Of a stretch of DNA of 8,983 bases, positions 1 to 6,896 are shown in pieces (position 1 is the stretch's first letter; every line of letters starts with the position of its first letter). A program made the translations under genes and the position numbers. This DNA comes from JBNKFQ01 sp050289385 (GTDB lineage Bacteria; Pseudomonadota; Gammaproteobacteria; Pseudomonadales; Porticoccaceae), in contig JBNKFQ010000275.1 in NCBI GenBank assembly GCA_050289385.1, forward strand, positions 1 through 8,983, given 5' to 3'. Below the pieces are notes generated by a model. It saw only the letters and a list, made by a program, of their open reading frames with translations, ran no database searches and was not told the DNA's origin.

Positions 1-46
1 ACATCAGTTCGGCGAAACCTTGAAGTGAGGTTAAATGTTTGTTCAT
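1..46 (-). CDS. 5' end of an unidentified gene (partial; possibly sctK or sctL)
   Basis: Fifteen codons beginning with ATG at 46 run off the left edge and read MNKHLTSLQGFAELM. A consensus Shine-Dalgarno GGAGG (complement of 55-59) sits 8 bases before the ATG, which makes this a credible start although so little is visible. The gene begins 28 bases after the sctJ stop, so it is almost certainly in the same transcript. In many T3SS loci sctJ is followed by sctK or sctL. The position suggests one of these, but 15 residues are not enough to identify the product. Confidence 0.6.
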   Translation of the reverse strand, partial: MNKHLTSLQGFAELM

Positions 47-74
47 CGAATTTGCCTCCACCCAACCTATATGG

Positions 75-896
75 CTAATCAGCCGTTCCCCGCCCTCTGT
101 AGCGGCGATACAACCAGAGAACAAAAATAAATACGGCTCCGGTAAGCAGGGCAATGCCCGCTTTACTCGCCAGCATGTTGTAGTTCAGGTTTTCTGCCGC
201 CGCCGCAGAATCACCTTCGGCTGTATTTGCCCAGGCAACGGCGCTTTCCTGCAAACCACTGTCCTGCCAGTTATTGAGTTGCGCGGGAAACAGGGTAACG
301 GTGACATTGTCGTAAGGCAGCCCCTCAACACTATTCACTACCAGCGCTTTTATCGATGCCATCATATTCTTTAACTGCGAATGTGGATGATGTTTAATGA
401 ACACCGACGCCGATGAAGGGCCGCGCTTATCGTTGAGTACGTCTTTTTCCGGTATGGACAGGTGCACCCGCGCGACAATCACGCCATCAATTTCTGAAAT
501 GGTTTTGGTCAGCTCCTGCGAAAGACCGTACAGAAACCGGGTTCGTTCCTCCAGCGGAGATGAAACAAAACCTTCCTTTTTAAACACTTCGCCGAGGGAT
601 TCATAATTATCGTGGGGATAGCCATTGGCACTCAGGATTTCCACCGCCTGGGGTATATCATCGCGCGGCACGTGTAAGTCCCAATGGTTGTCGAGCTGAA
701 ATTTGCGCGCATCAATATCCGCGCGCAGTAGCAGTGCCAGCATTTCATTGGCCTGCTGCTGATCCAGCTTTGCATAGAGAACTTCTGTACCACAGGCGCA
801 GAGTAAAGCGACGACTGATAGAAGGACGAAAAGCCGCCCCGGTTTTGTCAGGCGGGGATTGATTCTTAACCTGTTTTTTTCAGCGGACTTTTTCAT
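75..896 (-). CDS. sctJ: SctJ, T3SS inner-membrane ring lipoprotein (YscJ/PrgK/EscJ family)
   Basis: SctJ forms the inner of the two inner-membrane rings of the T3SS basal body, anchored in the membrane with its globular part in the periplasm. The 273-residue protein has a long basic N-terminus, a hydrophobic stretch and a lipobox-like LCAC with the lipidated Cys at about residue 35. This is followed by the family signature TEVLYAKL...ANEMLALL. The middle part carries the ring-building segment with EERTRFLYGLSQEL, then DGVIVARVHL and ASVFIKH. A C-terminal membrane helix spans about 246-263 (LLTGAVFIFVLWLY) and ends in a basic cytoplasmic tail, as in YscJ and PrgK. A GTG at 899 directly precedes the ATG at 896. 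The ATG is preferred because TAGG lies 7 bases before it and only 4 before the GTG. It follows sctI by 24 bases. Confidence 0.97.
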   Translation of the reverse strand: MKKSAEKNRLRINPRLTKPGRLFVLLSVVALLCACGTEVLYAKLDQQQANEMLALLLRADIDARKFQLDNHWDLHVPRDDIPQAVEILSANGYPHDNYESLGEVFKKEGFVSSPLEERTRFLYGLSQELTKTISEIDGVIVARVHLSIPEKDVLNDKRGPSSASVFIKHHPHSQLKNMMASIKALVVNSVEGLPYDNVTVTLFPAQLNNWQDSGLQESAVAWANTAEGDSAAAAENLNYNMLASKAGIALLTGAVFIFVLWLYRRYRGRGTAD

Positions 897-903
897 CACA
901 AAA

Positions 904-910
904 CCTACTC
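904..910 (-). promoter_or_regulatory. Ribosome binding site deciding the sctJ start
   Basis: The minus strand reads GAGTAGG followed by TTTTGTG and then ATG. The spacing of 7 bases supports the ATG at 896 over the adjoining GTG at 899. The two starts differ by a single residue and the lipoprotein signal is unaffected. Confidence 0.5.
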
Positions 911-920
911 AATGTATCCC

Positions 921-1313
921 TCAGGATTGCTGTCGGAACAATTGCTGCACACCGTCGGAAGATCGATTTGCCACATTGGCCGTCAATTCACACTGGAACA
1001 TAAACTCATGGGCACGCATGGTCAGCATCATCAGCTCACTGGGCTTAACGTCATCACCCACCGCCATTTCAGACTCTGTTTTCAAAACCTGTGATTTTTC
1101 ATTCAAACTCGCCAGCGGATTAAGCAGTTGCTGCAGCCCCGCCGAGGCGGCGGGTTTGGCTTCACTGCCGGTTACCTTTTCCCCCGCCTGTTGCAGCGCA
1201 TTTTCAAAGCGCGTTATATCCTGCTGAGCAAAGTTATTGTTCAGCGTATTTTCACCAACCCCACTACCCACTGGGGACAAGGCCTGCAACAATTGACTGG
1301 AATCAATATTCAT
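921..1313 (-). CDS. sctI: SctI, T3SS inner rod protein (YscI/PrgJ family)
   Basis: SctI forms the inner rod, which connects the export gate to the needle and is itself an early substrate of the system. The 130-residue product has a variable N-terminal two thirds rich in Gln, Asn and Ala. Its C-terminus is strongly family-like: PSELMMLTMRAHEFMFQCEL followed by TANVANRSSDGVQQLFRQQS, the part that packs into the rod. There is no signal peptide, as expected for a T3SS-exported subunit. The ATG at 1313 has a weak GAGA 7 bases upstream (complement of 1321-1324). The gene lies 61 bases after the needle-like gene and 24 bases before sctJ. This F-I-J order matches prgI-prgJ-prgK. Confidence 0.92.
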   Translation of the reverse strand: MNIDSSQLLQALSPVGSGVGENTLNNNFAQQDITRFENALQQAGEKVTGSEAKPAASAGLQQLLNPLASLNEKSQVLKTESEMAVGDDVKPSELMMLTMRAHEFMFQCELTANVANRSSDGVQQLFRQQS

Positions 1314-1346
1314 TGTGTCATCTCATTTTCTTCTAAAAGTCTCTCG

Positions 1347-1357
1347 ATACCCAAAGC
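1347..1357 (-). repeat. 11-base direct repeat, copy downstream of the needle-like gene
   Basis: The plus strand reads ATACCCAAAGC here and again at 1746-1756 in the same orientation. The two copies lie in the noncoding gaps on either side of the needle-like gene. No function is known. A shared regulatory or RNA-processing site is one possibility. Confidence 0.5.
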
Positions 1358-1363
1358 AGAAAG

Positions 1364-1379
1364 AGTGAAATTTTTCACT
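1364..1379. repeat. Palindrome overlapping the stop codon of the needle-like gene
   Basis: AGTGAAA and TTTCACT are perfect 7-base arms separated by two bases (1371-1372). The palindrome spans the TGA stop (complement of 1375-1377). In RNA the inner pairs would open to leave a small AT-rich hairpin. It is not followed by a U run, so it is not a standard intrinsic terminator. It could stabilise the 3' end of the upstream message or be chance in AT-rich DNA. Confidence 0.4.
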
Positions 1380-1689
1380 GCTTTCTCGCCAGCGTCTCCA
1401 ACGCCTGCCCCGCGCTGTTGTTTGCGGTTGAGGCAGCTGTCGATAAGAAAGTCAGCTTGTGGGATTCCGCTGACAGTTGTACGGCGATTGCCGGGTCATC
1501 CCCGCCATTGCTGAGTCCCGACGACAGCTTGACGAGTCTGTCGGCCTGTTTGTCCAGAGCGCTGCCCCAGGCTGTTGCCATCGCCGAATACCAACTGATT
1601 TCACTTTTTTTTGACACAGGGTTTTTGGATGTCGCGGCGGGTGTTGTGCCAGTTACCGGGCTAATGCCGGCGTTGTTGTTGCTGTACAT
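1375..1689 (-). CDS. sctF: Probable SctF, T3SS needle subunit (divergent)
   Basis: SctF subunits polymerise into the extracellular needle. This 104-residue protein has no signal peptide and sits between sctD and sctI, exactly where prgI (needle) sits between prgH and prgJ. Its layout matches small needle proteins such as MxiH and PrgI: a Trp at 33 (ISWYSAM), a helix to about 60, a DDPA turn with Pro at 66, then a second helix to the end. The Trp-to-Pro and Pro-to-end distances (33 and 38 residues) are within one residue of those I recall for MxiH. Unusual points are a disordered Ser/Thr/Pro/Asn-rich N-terminal extension of about 25 residues and an end in LARKQ rather than a hydrophobic residue. 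The ATG at 1689 has AGAGG 8 bases upstream (complement of 1698-1702). The assignment rests on position and architecture, not strong sequence identity. Another small exported component is the alternative. Confidence 0.6.
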   Translation of the reverse strand: MYSNNNAGISPVTGTTPAATSKNPVSKKSEISWYSAMATAWGSALDKQADRLVKLSSGLSNGGDDPAIAVQLSAESHKLTFLSTAASTANNSAGQALETLARKQ

Positions 1690-1744
1690 GCTTTTTTCCT
1701 CTGATTGGTCAAACAGAATTAAGGTTTTTTGTGCTTTAGGACGT

Positions 1745-1774
1745 TATACCCAAAGCGTTTGAGATTTAGGTATA
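1745..1774. repeat. Imperfect inverted repeat in the sctD-sctF gap
   Basis: Arms TATACCCAAA (1745-1754) and TTTAGGTATA (1765-1774) are complementary at 9 of 10 positions around a 10-base loop. It lies in the 104-base gap between sctD and the needle-like gene, the longest gap within the apparatus run. No U run follows on the minus strand. It could be a protein-binding dyad or an mRNA hairpin that protects or separates the needle message. The left arm contains the 11-base repeat also found at 1347-1357. Confidence 0.5.
1746..1756 (-). repeat. 11-base direct repeat, copy upstream of the needle-like gene
   Basis: This is the second copy of ATACCCAAAGC (plus strand), identical over 11 bases to 1347-1357 and overlapping the left arm of the inverted repeat. 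The bases flanking the two copies differ, so the match stops at 11. Confidence 0.5.
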
Positions 1775-1793
1775 TTTCGCGCGTCTCCCCTGG

Positions 1794-2996
1794 TCAAAAC
1801 CGCAGCCAACTGATTTCCCCGTCCCTGTCCACCTGTACGCCGTCGACAGTGATTTCTCTGATTGTGTAGCCGCCGGGCAATAACGAGCCGACGAAATAGC
1901 GACCGCCGTCCTGGCTGGCTACATAAGCGGTATCGCCATCGACAATAGCGCTCAGGCGTCTGCCGGGATCAATAACAAAGCGGGAATCGGCGTTTTCAGC
2001 AGCCGGCGGCGGGCTTGAGCGTGCAAAACTCAACGCCGTCAGATCCGGAACATCCTGGTGCACAAACGCCGCCACCTGTTTGATTTTTGGGTTGTCGCCG
2101 TCCAGGTTTTTTACCTCAACGCGCCCGCCCCCCGCATACTCGACTTTGGCCCCGTAACCGTTTATGCGAAACACATCCCGTACCTGTTCGAGCAACCTTT
2201 CAGCGGTTTGAATCCGCAGCAGCACCGGCAGACTTTCACCGGCGAGTTTTTCCCGCAGCTTTTCCAATTGGTTGGACTTGAGTATCCCGGTTATCGCCCA
2301 CCTGCCCCCGGTTTGCGACAGCTTGAGTTCCGTCGCCACTGCCTCGGCAGCCATGATTTCCGTGATTCGTTTTTGCAGTGCTTCATTGTTGCGGGATGTA
2401 CCCTTGACGGAATCACCGATACCCGGCAGCAGGAAGGTTACCAGGATAGCAAACACCACTGCGCCGACACCGCCGATAAACCAGAAAGAGGATTTTGGGC
2501 GATCCACCGGGCCCGCTGCTTCATCCGATGCACCGAGGGGGTCAACCTCTTCCCTGGCGCCGTGATGAAGTGCAATCACCACATTTGCGGGTAAGAGTTT
2601 GATTTCGTTTTCAGCCAAAACGTCCAGTTGTGAACCCGGCCCGAATTCACCGCCGTTGAGCTGCACCTTGCCTTCCAGCCCTTTTACCACTATCCGGTTC
2701 TGGCGCTTCATCAGTGCCAGGTGTTGCGCGGCGACGCCTTCATCGAACAGTTGCAGGTCACATTCAGCACCGCTGCCAATCACCAATAGTTCGCCTTCCT
2801 CCAATACCACACTGGCGCCCTGGTGCAATCCCTGGGCAATATCCAACTGCCAGCGGCGGTGGTTTTCCGGTGCGCAATCCGCTGCTACAGTGTCATCATT
2901 CGATCCCGGCCCGATGGTTTCCGGCTCAATGGCTATCGGATTTAGGGTTGTTGGCCCAGTCTCAATACCCATTTTTTCTGCAATGGTTGTGGTCAT
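1794..2996 (-). CDS. sctD: SctD, T3SS outer inner-membrane ring protein (YscD/PrgH family)
   Basis: SctD forms the larger inner-membrane ring and links the cytoplasmic sorting platform to the periplasmic ring and secretin. From the ATG at 2996 the 400-residue protein has a disordered N-terminus (1-48) and an FHA-like cytoplasmic domain at about 50-143 (WQLDIAQG...LVIGSGAECDLQL...AAQHLALM). One membrane helix spans about 171-192 (FWFIGGVGAVVFAILV), and the periplasmic part carries ring-building/BON-type modules (for example ESLPVLLRIQTAERLLEQVR and GRVEVKNL). Single-pass topology and domain order are those of the family. An ATG at 3017 would add seven residues, but its only SD-like sequence is 2 bases away. 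The ATG at 2996 has GGAG 10 bases upstream. The gene follows sctC by 27 bases and is probably translated from the same message. Confidence 0.94.
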   Translation of the reverse strand: MTTTIAEKMGIETGPTTLNPIAIEPETIGPGSNDDTVAADCAPENHRRWQLDIAQGLHQGASVVLEEGELLVIGSGAECDLQLFDEGVAAQHLALMKRQNRIVVKGLEGKVQLNGGEFGPGSQLDVLAENEIKLLPANVVIALHHGAREEVDPLGASDEAAGPVDRPKSSFWFIGGVGAVVFAILVTFLLPGIGDSVKGTSRNNEALQKRITEIMAAEAVATELKLSQTGGRWAITGILKSNQLEKLREKLAGESLPVLLRIQTAERLLEQVRDVFRINGYGAKVEYAGGGRVEVKNLDGDNPKIKQVAAFVHQDVPDLTALSFARSSPPPAAENADSRFVIDPGRRLSAIVDGDTAYVASQDGGRYFVGSLLPGGYTIREITVDGVQVDRDGEISWLRF

Positions 2997-3006
2997 GGTT
3001 CGCTCA

Positions 3007-3010
3007 CTCC
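3007..3010 (-). promoter_or_regulatory. Ribosome binding site supporting the sctD start at 2996
   Basis: GGAG on the minus strand lies 10 bases before the ATG at 2996, and the partly overlapping GTGAG is 6 bases away. The competing ATG at 3017 has AGGA almost touching it, which is too close for normal initiation. Confidence 0.45.
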
Positions 3011-3023
3011 AATACATTTCCTA

Positions 3024-4697
3024 CTACAGCGTTTTCATTGCAGTGCGGTTATCAGTGACAATGCGCGGGGAAATTAAAAACAGTCTTTCAGTGCGGTTTT
3101 CCAAGGTATTGTTTCGCTGGAATAATTTGCCGATACCGGGCATATCTCCTAATATCGGTACCTTGGAAACTGTTTCAGTTTTACTGTCTCGCACCAGTCC
3201 ACCCAGCAACAGATTTTCTCCGTCGAAGATTATCGCCTGTGTGCTGAGCGAGGACTGTTCAATAATCGGTATATCATCCACACTGGCATCCGGTACTATG
3301 ACACCGTCCTCAATGGTCACCAGTAAACGGATTTTAGGTGAACTGCGTTCGCCGACAATATTGGGCAATACCCGTAGTGTGGTGCCTGCAGAGACATTAA
3401 ACAGATCCACTTCCTCGCGCCCGGCCACCCTCACATAAAAGGACTGATCGTTTTGCAGCACAGCTTCGATATTGCTCAGGGTCAGTACCTGTGGCCGCGA
3501 TACCACCTTGGCCGAGCCCCTCTTGGCCAGCGCCCTGACCCGCGCCAACAGTTGCCGCGCATCGCCGATCACGGTATTGAGCAGCAGACCACCGTTTTCA
3601 GCAAACGCATCTAACCCTTCGCCGCCGCCCAATCGAGCCTGATTGCGGTTGCCGTCGTAGAGCCAATCGAACCCCAGGTCTTTCAGTTTATTTTTATCGA
3701 TATCGATGATGGTCACCTGGATTTCAACCAACTGCGGTTCCTTATCCAATTGCTCAATCAGGTTGGCATACAGGGGCATGGAATCGGCGTAATCGCGCAC
3801 GATAACCGCGTTTAAATTGCGCTCGGGCTCGATGCGAACCACACTACCGCGGCCCGTGGTATTGGCTCGCAGGGGCTCGCTTTTATTGACACGGCCGGTC
3901 ACCTGACTGTCATCATCGGTATTGTTAAATCGACTCAACCCCTTGCCCCGCAACCCCTGCAGGGCGCGGCTGCCGGGAGGGCCAAAACGCTGGGTGCGAC
4001 TGCTTAATGAACGACCGTCGCCTACCATATTGCTCAGCAGTGTGGCAACCCCGGGTATGACCACTTCGGCTCCATTCTGGAAGTAGCTGACATCGGCCGC
4101 GGATGCATACTTCAATGGAAATGTCTTAAAAACCAGTTCATTTCTTTTACCGGACGACTTTATTACCACATTGCGGTTTGCCGCACTGGAAGTGCGCGGC
4201 CTGCCCACCAACGCATTGACAAGCTCTTGAGTGTCATAGATAAACTGCCTGGCACCGCGCACCTTGATCAGGGACTGTTGCGGCAGCACCTGCACGGACT
4301 GATAATCGTTGACCAGTTCCTGTCGGGAAATTTCAATGATAATTTTACTGATTTTTCTTTTGTCAATTTTGATTGAGCGACTCTGAGCTTCACTGGCTAG
4401 GCTGATATGCATGGCGTGACCGTCGTAATATGGCAGCAGGCTGTAGGCCTTTACCAAATCCGAAAAAACTTTTTCCGGCCTGTCACTGAAACGACCGCTG
4501 ATGCGACCCCCAACCTTTTCACTCAATAAAACTTTAATGCCGTTAGTTGAAAAAAAACTCTGCAGAAAATCTCTCAGCGACTGTTCCTGCGCATTGATCA
4601 CCGCCTGCTTTGTCGGCCAGTCGGGTTCGATACCCTGTGCATTCAGACACAGGGCAAAACAAAGAATAAGCGTTGAGTATTGAAAAAGTTTTAACAT
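3024..4697 (-). CDS. sctC: SctC, T3SS outer-membrane secretin (YscC/SsaC/InvG family)
   Basis: SctC forms the multimeric outer-membrane channel through which the needle passes. The 557-residue precursor has a signal peptide (1-20, hydrophobic core LILCFALCLNA with cleavage likely after Ala20). N0 and N1 domains occupy about 30-170, including LRDFLQSFF and VGGRISGRF. An N3 domain spans about 190-320, with a Gly/Ser/Asn-rich insert near 225-282 and the motif NAVIVRDYADSMPLYANLI. The secretin barrel domain runs from about 325 to 546: EIQVTIIDID, LGFDW, VVSRPQVLTLSNIEAVL, then LLLGGLVRDS...VPILGDMPGIGKLF and RLFLISPRIV. Only about 11 residues follow the barrel, so there is little room for the C-terminal pilotin-binding segment found in YscC or InvG. 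The ATG at 4697 has AGAGG 8 bases upstream. It lies 73 bases after sctV. Confidence 0.98.
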   Translation of the reverse strand: MLKLFQYSTLILCFALCLNAQGIEPDWPTKQAVINAQEQSLRDFLQSFFSTNGIKVLLSEKVGGRISGRFSDRPEKVFSDLVKAYSLLPYYDGHAMHISLASEAQSRSIKIDKRKISKIIIEISRQELVNDYQSVQVLPQQSLIKVRGARQFIYDTQELVNALVGRPRTSSAANRNVVIKSSGKRNELVFKTFPLKYASAADVSYFQNGAEVVIPGVATLLSNMVGDGRSLSSRTQRFGPPGSRALQGLRGKGLSRFNNTDDDSQVTGRVNKSEPLRANTTGRGSVVRIEPERNLNAVIVRDYADSMPLYANLIEQLDKEPQLVEIQVTIIDIDKNKLKDLGFDWLYDGNRNQARLGGGEGLDAFAENGGLLLNTVIGDARQLLARVRALAKRGSAKVVSRPQVLTLSNIEAVLQNDQSFYVRVAGREEVDLFNVSAGTTLRVLPNIVGERSSPKIRLLVTIEDGVIVPDASVDDIPIIEQSSLSTQAIIFDGENLLLGGLVRDSKTETVSKVPILGDMPGIGKLFQRNNTLENRTERLFLISPRIVTDNRTAMKTL

Positions 4698-4770
4698 AGC
4701 GTTGCCTCTTAGGCGTTTGCAGCTTTTTCTTGTACAATTTTCTGTTTTACAGCATCCTCTGCTATGTCGA

Positions 4771-6846
4771 TCAGAGGGCCAGTTTTCCGGCCAGTGTAAT
4801 GCCCACTGGCATCATTAGCTCCTGATAGGACAACACAGGCAGTAGCGGAAAATCCTGTTGCACAATATTTTTCATCTGGCGCCGCACGTCGACCGCGGTT
4901 AACAATGCCGGTGCATTTTCTCCAGTAGGTACCCGGCTTTCACAAGATTGTTCAATGTCTGCAGAAGAAAAATTTCGCACTGCTTCACGCACCTGCATTT
5001 GCAGACATTTGATTTCTTCCGGGTCCATGCGCAACTGCGGCCCGCCCGGTGTCTGCTGAATACTCTGGCGAATTCGCTCTTCGGTATCCGGTTCAATCAA
5101 CAGGGCTACAATGCTGTTGTCCTCCCGCACATAACGGGCTGTCATATAGCGTTTTAAACCGATTCGCACCAGTTCGGTGAGATTGGTGGGGTCTTTTTCT
5201 TTTGCCCCCCACTCCAGCAGAGCTTCAAAAATATCGCGCAGATTTCTAATGGGGATGCCTTCATCAACGAGGTTGCGCAACACTTCGGCGATGGTGCGGA
5301 TAGCCACGTTGCGCAATACCTCTTTAATCAGCGCCGGGTACTGACGGCTGAGTTCGTCGATAATATTACTGACTTCCTGTGTGCCCAAAAACTGTGTAGC
5401 GTGTTTGCGCAACTGACGCTCCACCCGGGAGATAAACCACTCACGGCTATTTTCCGTTGTCTCAGCGCACATACCTGACTCGTCCGGCGTTGAGGTGTCG
5501 GCATCTGTCGCCGCATCAATGTTACCGCTGTCCACGCTGACATCGAAAATGATGATGCGATAGGCATCCGGCGCTGTATCGGCGTTGATGCGCGGCACAA
5601 TCGGTGGAATAGGCACGCCCAGCTCATCGCCCAGCCGCTGCGCCATCAGGTGCAGCTCCTGCCAGTCTGGACTGTGGTTCTGTCCCAGTTCGATAATCAG
5701 GGGTTCAGCGACCGACAGTTTCTTTTCATTGTCCTGCCCATCTGTACCCCTCTCGCCATTCCACTGGCCTTGCCACTTTCCTGGCAAAATACTGTCGTGT
5801 GAAAATTTCTCTGCGAAGTTACCCGTCCCGGTTTGCTTGCGTATCGCAGCTATCAGATGTGTCAGGGTTCGGGGCCGGGCAAGATGCGCGGTGGTGAGCA
5901 AAAGGGCTCCCAGAGCCAGAAATACCAACGTGGGAAACCCCGGCACTGTGGACAGTAACAGGGCAATCAACCCGGTTACCAGCAGCGCCCGCGGCTGTGC
6001 TAACAGTTGTCGGCCGATCACCTCGCCCAGATTTCTATCGCTGTTTTCACCGGTTGTGCGCGTTACCAACAGGCCGGCCGCCATGGCGCCGAGCAGTGCC
6101 GGAATCTGCGCCACCATGCCGTCGCCGATGGTTAAGATGGAGTAGATCTGCATGGCGTCACCCACCGACATATCCCGCTGCAACAAGCCTATGGCCAGCC
6201 CACCCACCAGGTTCACCACTACAATAATGATGCCGGCGATGGAGTCACCTTTTACAAATTTCATGGCGCCGTCGAGGGAACCGTTTAGCTGACTTTCCTT
6301 TTCCAGCAGTTTTCGTTTTTCCTTGGCTTCTTCCTGGGTGATCAAGCCGGCGCGCAGGTCGGAATCGATGCTCATCTGTTTGCCGGGCATGGCATCCAGG
6401 GTAAAGCGCGCCGCCACCTCCGCTACCCGTTCGGCGCCCTTGGCGATTACGATAAACTGCACAACGGTGATAATGATAAAAACCACAACACCCACCACCA
6501 GATTGCCACCGGCGACAAAACGGCCAAAGGCATCGATAATATGTCCGGCATCCGCACCCAATAGAATCAGGCGTGTAGTCGCCACCGAGAGGGCCAGACG
6601 AAACAGCGTTGCGATCAATAGCACACTGGGAAAGCTGTTAAAGGCCACGGCACTGGGAATATAAATTGCCACTAACAGCAACCCTATGCCCACGGCTATG
6701 TTCACCGCTACCAGAGCGTCGACCAGCGCCACCGGTAGTCTCAGTACCATCAGCGCGACAATAACCAATACGCCGGCGGCAAGAACCACATCGCTGTAGC
6801 TGCCTCTGCCAAAAAGAGTCGTCAGGGTAGATCCGGTCTTGTTCAT
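4771..6846 (-). CDS. sctV: SctV, T3SS export gate protein (FHIPEP family; InvA/YscV)
   Basis: SctV is the nonameric inner-membrane export gate whose cytoplasmic ring receives substrates and chaperones. The 691-residue length is normal for the family. The N-terminal half (about 18-325) contains the usual set of membrane helices. Between them lies the FHIPEP-family signature RFTLDAMPGKQMSIDSDLRA at about 148-167, with GDSIAGIIIVVVN following. A polar linker (about 335-377) leads to the cytoplasmic domain with typical segments: LGVPIPPIVPR, FLGTQEVSNIIDELSRQYPA, VLRNLVDEGIPIRNLRDIFE and the C-terminal FPLLPVLSYQEL. A Ser/Thr/Asp-rich stretch at about 440-467 breaks the domain where relatives usually have more conserved sequence. 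The ATG at 6846 has an AAGG site 7 bases upstream. The gene lies 50 bases after the OmpA-family gene and is probably co-transcribed with it. The T3SS context separates it from flagellar FlhA. Confidence 0.98.
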   Translation of the reverse strand: MNKTGSTLTTLFGRGSYSDVVLAAGVLVIVALMVLRLPVALVDALVAVNIAVGIGLLLVAIYIPSAVAFNSFPSVLLIATLFRLALSVATTRLILLGADAGHIIDAFGRFVAGGNLVVGVVVFIIITVVQFIVIAKGAERVAEVAARFTLDAMPGKQMSIDSDLRAGLITQEEAKEKRKLLEKESQLNGSLDGAMKFVKGDSIAGIIIVVVNLVGGLAIGLLQRDMSVGDAMQIYSILTIGDGMVAQIPALLGAMAAGLLVTRTTGENSDRNLGEVIGRQLLAQPRALLVTGLIALLLSTVPGFPTLVFLALGALLLTTAHLARPRTLTHLIAAIRKQTGTGNFAEKFSHDSILPGKWQGQWNGERGTDGQDNEKKLSVAEPLIIELGQNHSPDWQELHLMAQRLGDELGVPIPPIVPRINADTAPDAYRIIIFDVSVDSGNIDAATDADTSTPDESGMCAETTENSREWFISRVERQLRKHATQFLGTQEVSNIIDELSRQYPALIKEVLRNVAIRTIAEVLRNLVDEGIPIRNLRDIFEALLEWGAKEKDPTNLTELVRIGLKRYMTARYVREDNSIVALLIEPDTEERIRQSIQQTPGGPQLRMDPEEIKCLQMQVREAVRNFSSADIEQSCESRVPTGENAPALLTAVDVRRQMKNIVQQDFPLLPVLSYQELMMPVGITLAGKLAL

Positions 6847-6896
6847 AAGCGGCCTTGAATCAGTGTTAGTCGTAGTACCAGGGAAGTTGCACGAAA

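Noticed and set aside
39..374. Plus-strand open frame near the left edge
   Set aside because: It is antisense to sctJ, with no domain and no ribosome binding site of note.
2599..3438. Long plus-strand open frame (279 codons) antisense to the sctD start and sctC end
   Set aside because: It overlaps two firmly identified genes in full, its translation is Ser/Pro-rich with no domain, and it straddles the sctC-sctD junction. It is a shadow of the minus-strand genes.
4698..4770. Possible leader or hairpin in the sctV-sctC gap
   Set aside because: Only a 4-base stem (CTGT/ACAG) and a two-codon mini frame were found, both easily due to chance.
5585..6145. Plus-strand open frame of 186 codons opposite sctV
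   Set aside because: It is entirely antisense to conserved SctV coding sequence. The Cys/Arg/Pro-rich translation is typical of a shadow frame.
4771..6846. Flagellar FlhA instead of SctV
   Set aside because: The neighbours are secretin, SctD, SctI and SctJ, and a secretin is not part of flagella. The sequence is of T3SS export-gate type.
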